Source of the DNA: Actinomycetes bacterium
GTDB lineage: Bacteria; Actinomycetota; Actinomycetes; Propionibacteriales; Propionibacteriaceae
Length of the DNA stretch: 9,674 nt
Assembly (NCBI GenBank): GCA_023437345.1
Contig: JAEZGC010000302.1
Coordinates: 1 to 9,674, forward strand
Direction: 5' to 3'
Notes under the pieces: model-generated
What the model was told of the DNA's origin: nothing
What the model saw: only the letters and a program-made list of their open reading frames with translations
The model's database searches: none
Made by a program: the position numbers and the translations under genes
Shown here: one piece after another, positions 6,181 through 9,674 of the stretch
Layout of the letters: every line of letters starts with the position of its first letter
Numbering within the stretch: the stretch's first letter is position 1

Positions 6181-7604
6181 CGGAACTGCGGCCACAGCGT
6201 CTGCCAGTCAGCGCGCGGTCCCGCGCAGCGCAGCAGCGGTGCACCGGCCAGGCGAGGGTGGACGACCGGCGGCGTCTGGAGCGTTCCGGCGGGGGTGCAG
6301 GATCGGAAGGACGCGCGCCGGGCGACGGCGTGCTCACCGACCAGCAGCACCCGTTCGGACTGCGGCGGGCCGAGTTCCCACAGCGCGTTGTGGCCGGAGT
6401 AGACCGAGGCCCGCTCGGCGGCCGAGCCGTAGCGGTGCACCGCGCCGGCCAGGGCGTAGCTATCGATGATGACGTCCTCGTCGTCGCGGCGGAGATCACC
6501 GATCTGCCGGGCGTAGCCCCGCCAGCCGACCTGGTCACGGATCGTCGGGTTCACCCTCGACACTGCCGACAGCCAGGGTTCGGCAGCCGGCAGCAGCGGC
6601 AGGGACAGCAGGCTCGCCAGGACGGCGTTCGCCGCGACAACACCGCCCCGCTTCGCCGGACTCCACCGTCGCCGCAGCCCGGGGCTCGCCCATCCCATGG
6701 CCAGGGCCGGCAGCACCGCCCCAACCGGGTAGTGCGGCTGCGACGGGAAGACCAGCGTCCAGACGACCAGCAGCACCACGACCGGGAGGAGGAAGCGTCC
6801 CGGCCGGCCGGGGATGCGCCACGGGTCGACCAGTCCGGCCAGCCACACACGCAGCAGCGGCGGCCCCACGAACAGGGCGATCGCCGGCAGCAGCACGAGC
6901 CTGACGACACTGCCCTGCTCGGCGACCAGACCGGCCGACACCTGCGCCATCGGGAGCCCGTGGGCCAGTTGCGCCAGGACCTGTGGGGCGGCCAGCACCC
7001 CGAACAGCAACCCGCCGGCCAGCGCGTGGCGGGTCCGCAGCAGCCAGCGATCCGTAACCAGCAGCGCGGCGACTATCGCGGCGACCAGGACGACCACGAG
7101 CAGCTTGTTCCAGCAGGCCGCTCCGGCCACGGCGCCGGCCCAGCCGAGACTGCCGGGATGGCCGGCGGTCGCCCGTAGCACGAGGAGGATGACTACCTGC
7201 CAGGCGAGCAGGTCGATGGTCGCTGTCGTGAAGATGTGCCCCATGATCAGCGGGTAGACGGTGAAGGCGTGCGCCCACGCCGCCAGGCGCTGGGTACCGG
7301 GTCCGGCGCCGAGCACCCGCGGGAACATCCCTGCGACCACAGCGCCCGCAGCAGCGGCGAGGACGGCGGGGAGCCGCTGCACCCACAACTCGTCGCTGAC
7401 CCGGCCGGCGAGCCAGGACAGCCACACCGTCAGCGGCGGCTGGTCCACATACCACCAGTCCACAGGCAGCATGCCGAAGTACAACTCGTCCCAGTGGGGC
7501 CCGTAGTTTGGCGCGACGACGAGCAACAGCAGGGTCACGGCCGCCGCAGGCGCCGCCGCGATCCGCAGCGGCCCGACCGTGGCCGGGACCGCCTCCTGGC
7601 CCAT
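6165..7604 (-). CDS. Glycosyltransferase family 39 (PMT/ArnT-like) membrane protein
   Basis: A GT-C fold enzyme expected to move a sugar from a polyprenyl-phosphate donor to an acceptor at the outer membrane face. From ATG 7604 it has 479 residues. Helix 1 (about 15-31) is followed by NYGPHWDELYF, where Asp39-Glu40 is the catalytic acidic pair of GT39. DQPPL at 54-58 and VQRLPA at 75-80 are family marks. About 10-12 hydrophobic segments run to residue 340. The soluble tail has IIDSYALAGAVHRYG (379-393) and YSGHNALWELGPP (402-414), seen in related actinobacterial proteins. Start: GGAGGT 4 nt before ATG 7604 is the best ribosome site. GTG 7634 overlaps the upstream stop as GTGA, and GTG 7658 is also in frame, so the N-terminus is uncertain by up to 18 residues. 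It follows the GT1 gene and is probably its operon partner. The acceptor is unknown. Confidence 0.9.
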   Translation of the reverse strand: MGQEAVPATVGPLRIAAAPAAAVTLLLLVVAPNYGPHWDELYFGMLPVDWWYVDQPPLTVWLSWLAGRVSDELWVQRLPAVLAAAAGAVVAGMFPRVLGAGPGTQRLAAWAHAFTVYPLIMGHIFTTATIDLLAWQVVILLVLRATAGHPGSLGWAGAVAGAACWNKLLVVVLVAAIVAALLVTDRWLLRTRHALAGGLLFGVLAAPQVLAQLAHGLPMAQVSAGLVAEQGSVVRLVLLPAIALFVGPPLLRVWLAGLVDPWRIPGRPGRFLLPVVVLLVVWTLVFPSQPHYPVGAVLPALAMGWASPGLRRRWSPAKRGGVVAANAVLASLLSLPLLPAAEPWLSAVSRVNPTIRDQVGWRGYARQIGDLRRDDEDVIIDSYALAGAVHRYGSAAERASVYSGHNALWELGPPQSERVLLVGEHAVARRASFRSCTPAGTLQTPPVVHPRLAGAPLLRCAGPRADWQTLWPQFRRVSG

Positions 7605-7608
7605 GCGG

Positions 7609-7614
7609 ACCTCC
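7609..7614 (-). promoter_or_regulatory. Ribosome binding site of the GT39 gene
   Basis: On the minus strand GGAGGT stands 4 nt before ATG 7604, one of the strongest Shine-Dalgarno sequences in the window. It supports that start over the GTG codons at 7634 and 7658. Confidence 0.6.
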
Positions 7615-7630
7615 GGGCGACCCGGGGCGC

Positions 7631-8854
7631 TCACCGGCGGCTCGCGTCCGAGAGCCACTGCTCCACCTGGCGGACGGCACGGCCGCAGCCGTCCTCGCCC
7701 CGCACGCGATCGGCGAGCCGGGCGGCGCGTCCGGCCATCGCCGGCATGAGGGCCGCCTCGACCCGACGCGCGAGGACCCGCTCCGACACCAATGAACGCG
7801 GGATCGGCCGCGCAGCGACCCCGAGCCCGTGCAGCCGCCTGCCCCAGTAGAACTGGTCGGCGAAGTGGGGAACCACTACCGAGGCCACGCCCGCCCGCAC
7901 GGCCGCGCCGGTGGTGCCCGCTCCCCCGTGGTGGACGACGGCCCGGACGCGGCGGAACAGCTCCTCATGTGGTTCCTCGCCGACGCACAGCAGGCGCGGG
8001 TGCGGACTGCCGCGGACCTCCCCGAGCTGGACTATCGCGCGGACGCCGGCCCGCTCGCACGCCGCGCCCAGCAGGTCGAGGAGCGCAGCAGGATCGCCCT
8101 GGTGCATCGAGCCGAAGCCGGCGTAGACCCAGTCGCCGCCGTCGTCCAGCGCACTCGCCACCGGGTCGGAGAGCGTCGCGGTGGCGCGTGAGCCCGTCCA
8201 CCATCCCGTGACGGCCCCGAGTCCGGGCGGATCCGGCACGACGTACCGGCTGAAGGCGTACAGCGAGCCCACTGTCGAGGTCGTCAACCCCACGGGGTGG
8301 CGGGCGACGAGGTGGAGCCGTCCGCCTCGCCAGCTGCCGTCCACCCCGCCGAGGTAGCGCTCGACACGGCGAAGCGAGCGGTGCGCCAGGCGCCGCACCG
8401 GCCCGGGCGCGAGCCACTCGTACGGCAGCAGCGGCATCGGCCCGCCCGACCCGGGGTACTCCGGCCACATATGCGCCCGCACGACCGGGACCGACTGCTC
8501 GAGCGCCTCGTGGACCGCTGCGATGGCGAACGTTGAGGCGACGAGCACGTCGGCCCCGGGCAGCGCCTCACGCGCCGGCTGCTGAGCTGAATGGACGAAG
8601 TCGGCGAAGATGCCCCTGGCCCGGTTGAGCCCGGCCGGGCTGCAGCGGCGCACGGCCCGCGCTGCCGGGCCGGCCATCAGCGCCTTCGGATCGCTGCCCA
8701 CCTCGACCACCCGCAGCGACGGATCGGCGAGGTTCGACAAGACACCGTGCGTCACCACAGTGACGTCGTGCCCGCCCGCTGCGAACCGGGCGGCGAGGTT
8801 GGCGAACGGCACCACGTCACCACGACTGCCGACCGCCGCGACCACCACCCTCAC
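7631..8854 (-). CDS. Glycosyltransferase family 1 (GT-B, UDP-sugar dependent, antibiotic/sterol glucosyltransferase-like)
   Basis: A cytosolic GT-B glycosyltransferase, probably transferring a sugar from a nucleotide donor to a lipid or small molecule. From GTG 8854 it has 407 residues. The N-terminal domain opens with VRVVVAAVGSRGDVVPF, the usual first strand and glycine loop of this family. The C-terminal domain has YAGFGSM (244-250), HHGGAGTT (308-315) binding the donor diphosphate, and PHFADQFYWGRRL with the donor-sugar pair Asp333-Gln334. I prefer GTG 8854 because relatives begin directly at this strand, GGGAG lies 9 nt before it, and it overlaps a small upstream ORF as GTGA. ATG 8908 is the alternative; it adds 18 unremarkable residues and has only a distant Shine-Dalgarno. 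The GT39 gene follows on the same strand, suggesting a two-step glycosylation unit. The acceptor cannot be read from the sequence. Confidence 0.9.
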   Translation of the reverse strand: MRVVVAAVGSRGDVVPFANLAARFAAGGHDVTVVTHGVLSNLADPSLRVVEVGSDPKALMAGPAARAVRRCSPAGLNRARGIFADFVHSAQQPAREALPGADVLVASTFAIAAVHEALEQSVPVVRAHMWPEYPGSGGPMPLLPYEWLAPGPVRRLAHRSLRRVERYLGGVDGSWRGGRLHLVARHPVGLTTSTVGSLYAFSRYVVPDPPGLGAVTGWWTGSRATATLSDPVASALDDGGDWVYAGFGSMHQGDPAALLDLLGAACERAGVRAIVQLGEVRGSPHPRLLCVGEEPHEELFRRVRAVVHHGGAGTTGAAVRAGVASVVVPHFADQFYWGRRLHGLGVAARPIPRSLVSERVLARRVEAALMPAMAGRAARLADRVRGEDGCGRAVRQVEQWLSDASRR

Positions 8855-8916
8855 CGGAGCCGGCTCCCGGCGGCCACAGGCAGCGATCGGCGTCTCCGGC
8901 GACCCCATCCCGGCAT
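8851..8916 (-). CDS. Possible 21-codon Arg-rich leader ORF upstream of the GT1 gene
   Basis: AAGGAG (8927-8922), the best ribosome site upstream of the GT1 gene, stands 5 nt before ATG 8916. That ATG is out of frame with the GT1 gene and opens a 21-codon ORF beginning MPGWGRRRRRS. Its five successive Arg codons include AGA and CGA, which are normally rare in DNA this GC-rich. It ends in TGA overlapping the probable GT1 start (GTGA at 8854-8851), so translation could be coupled. It may be a leader peptide, or chance if the true GT1 start is ATG 8908. No homolog is recognised. Confidence 0.3.
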   Translation of the reverse strand: MPGWGRRRRRSLPVAAGSRLR

Positions 8917-8986
8917 GGCAGCTCCTTCGCTTCGTCGACCATCCGGCGTGGTCAGCCGGTTCCTACCCATTACCCGCGCGGAGTTG

Positions 8987-8992
8987 TAGCAT
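8987..8992 (+). promoter_or_regulatory. Putative -10 element of the DUF1801 gene
   Basis: TAGCAT ends 9 nt before ATG 9002, giving a transcript with almost no leader. No Shine-Dalgarno is seen. The promoter lies in the 85-base gap shared with the divergent glycosyltransferase unit, whose own promoter I cannot place with confidence. Confidence 0.4.
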
Positions 8993-9001
8993 CGGTCGGC
9001 G

Positions 9002-9445
9002 ATGGACGTCCCCGCGCAGGTCGAGGCCTACCTCGCCAGCCAACCCGAGCCGAAGCAGTCAGACCTGCGCCGGCTACACGGGCTCATCACCACCGACTTC
9101 CCGGGCTGCCGGCTGTGGTTCACCGACGGCACCAACGACGCCGGCAAGGTGGTCGCCAACCCGAACATCGGCTACGGGGTCTACACCATCACCTATGCCA
9201 ACGGGTCATCACGGGAGTTCTACCGGATCGGCCTGAGCGCCAACACGTCAGGCATCTCGGTCTACGTGCTCGGCCTGGACGACAAGACCTACCTCGCGCG
9301 CAGCTACGGCGACCGGATCGGCAAGGCCACCGTCACCGGCTACTGCATACGGTTCAAGCGGCTGGCCGACGTCGACACCGCCGCGCTCCGGGCCGCCATC
9401 CACGACGGCATGACGCTGCCCCACCCCGACCCGGAGCCCTCGTAG
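9002..9445 (+). CDS. DUF1801 domain-containing protein
   Basis: A small soluble protein of 147 residues with a DUF1801 (YdhG/YjbR-like) domain over most of its length. The pattern is characteristic: VEAYLASQPEPKQSDLRRLHGLI at 7-29 (N-terminal helix pair), a beta-rich centre with TITYANGSSREFYRIGLS, ISVYVLGL at 85-92, and the C-terminal motif GKATVTGYCIRFKRLADVD at 107-125, which matches the family's usual ...CIRFKRLxDxD ending before the last helix. No signal peptide or membrane segment is present. The biochemical role of the family is not settled. ATG 9002 follows a TAGCAT hexamer. Its TAG stop touches the GTG of the next gene, so the two are likely one operon. Confidence 0.88.
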   Translation: MDVPAQVEAYLASQPEPKQSDLRRLHGLITTDFPGCRLWFTDGTNDAGKVVANPNIGYGVYTITYANGSSREFYRIGLSANTSGISVYVLGLDDKTYLARSYGDRIGKATVTGYCIRFKRLADVDTAALRAAIHDGMTLPHPDPEPS

Positions 9446-9674
9446 GTGGCAGCCGCGACCGGCGACTTCGACCTGTCGATGGACGACCTGCGGGCCGTCG
9501 CCGGCTTCGCGGTCGGCTGCGCGCAGCCCGTGCTGATCCTGTTCACCCGCGCCGAACCGGACGACCCGCGGCCCGCCGCTGCCCTCGATGCTGCCCGACT
9601 GTTCGTCGACGGCGCGCCCCGCTCCCGGCTGCAGCGCACCGCAGCTACCCAGGCCCACCGCGCCGGCCGGGAGG
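9446..9674 (+). CDS. Putative immunity protein (Imm-5-like family), 5' part only
   Basis: 76 residues are visible before the window ends. DLSMDDLRAVAGFAVGCAQPVL at 9-30 followed by PDDPRPAAALDAARLF at 38-53 and a helix with TQAHRAGRE resemble a family often annotated 'putative immunity protein' (Imm-5-like), whose members carry a DDPRP segment between helices. The name rests on bioinformatic association with polymorphic toxins; experimental proof for this family is not known to me. GTG 9446 directly follows the DUF1801 stop (TAGGTG), with GGAG 9 nt before it. ATG 9479 is a less likely start, since it would remove the first strand-helix turn. No toxin gene lies in the visible part. Confidence 0.72.
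   Translation, partial: MAAATGDFDLSMDDLRAVAGFAVGCAQPVLILFTRAEPDDPRPAAALDAARLFVDGAPRSRLQRTAATQAHRAGRE

Noticed and set aside
6258..7850. Plus-strand open frames across the glycosyltransferase genes
   Set aside because: They are shadows of the two minus-strand genes, rich in Arg, Gln and Pro, with no recognisable domain.
8917..9001. Promoter of the glycosyltransferase unit, such as an ECF-type GGAAC site
   Set aside because: GGAAC occurs on the minus strand in the gap, but no matching -10 element is found at the right distance, so I do not call it.
1..9674. CRISPR array, transposon ends, phage genes, riboswitch
   Set aside because: No regularly spaced repeats, transposase or integrase motifs, phage structural genes or recognised riboswitch cores were seen on reading both strands.

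Overview
The window is very GC-rich DNA from a mycothiol-producing actinomycete (Actinomycetota). The decisive marker is mshC, whose product makes mycothiol, a thiol confined to this phylum. The uppP, aldo/keto reductase, TerC and M20-hydrolase genes beside it fit an actinobacterial chromosome. Several start codons sit 6-9 nt behind a TANNNT hexamer with no Shine-Dalgarno sequence, the usual look of leaderless genes in this phylum. The genus cannot be told from the sequence alone.

Left part (1-5192), housekeeping. mshC (minus strand, 3' end cut by the window edge) is divergent from uppP (undecaprenyl-diphosphate phosphatase). uppP is followed after one base by an aldo/keto reductase, and 40 bases further by a TerC-family membrane protein. 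An M20 metallo-hydrolase runs the other way and meets the TerC gene tail to tail, with the two stop codons overlapping in the four bases TTAG.

Middle (5193-5473). A promoter-like TATAGT and a short leader precede a tRNA-Leu(GAG) with encoded CCA. Directly after it is a perfect 12-bp hairpin that probably ends the tRNA transcript.

Right part (5474-9674), accessory in character. A DUF998-type six-helix membrane protein converges on a two-gene minus-strand glycosyltransferase unit, a cytosolic GT1-type enzyme followed by a membrane GT39 (PMT/ArnT-like) enzyme. The two stop codons at the convergent junction lie inside a perfect 21-nt palindrome. Divergent from the glycosyltransferases are a DUF1801 protein and, immediately behind it, the start of a gene resembling the Imm-5-like 'putative immunity protein' family, cut by the window end.

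The genes fall into a conserved block up to the M20 gene and a looser set beyond the tRNA, so the tRNA may mark the edge of a variable region. I found no transposase, integrase, CRISPR array, phage gene or clear new multi-gene system. The most unusual small-scale signals are a 21-codon Arg-rich upstream ORF overlapping the probable GT1 start as GTGA, the stop-codon palindrome, and the repeated leaderless promoter pattern.
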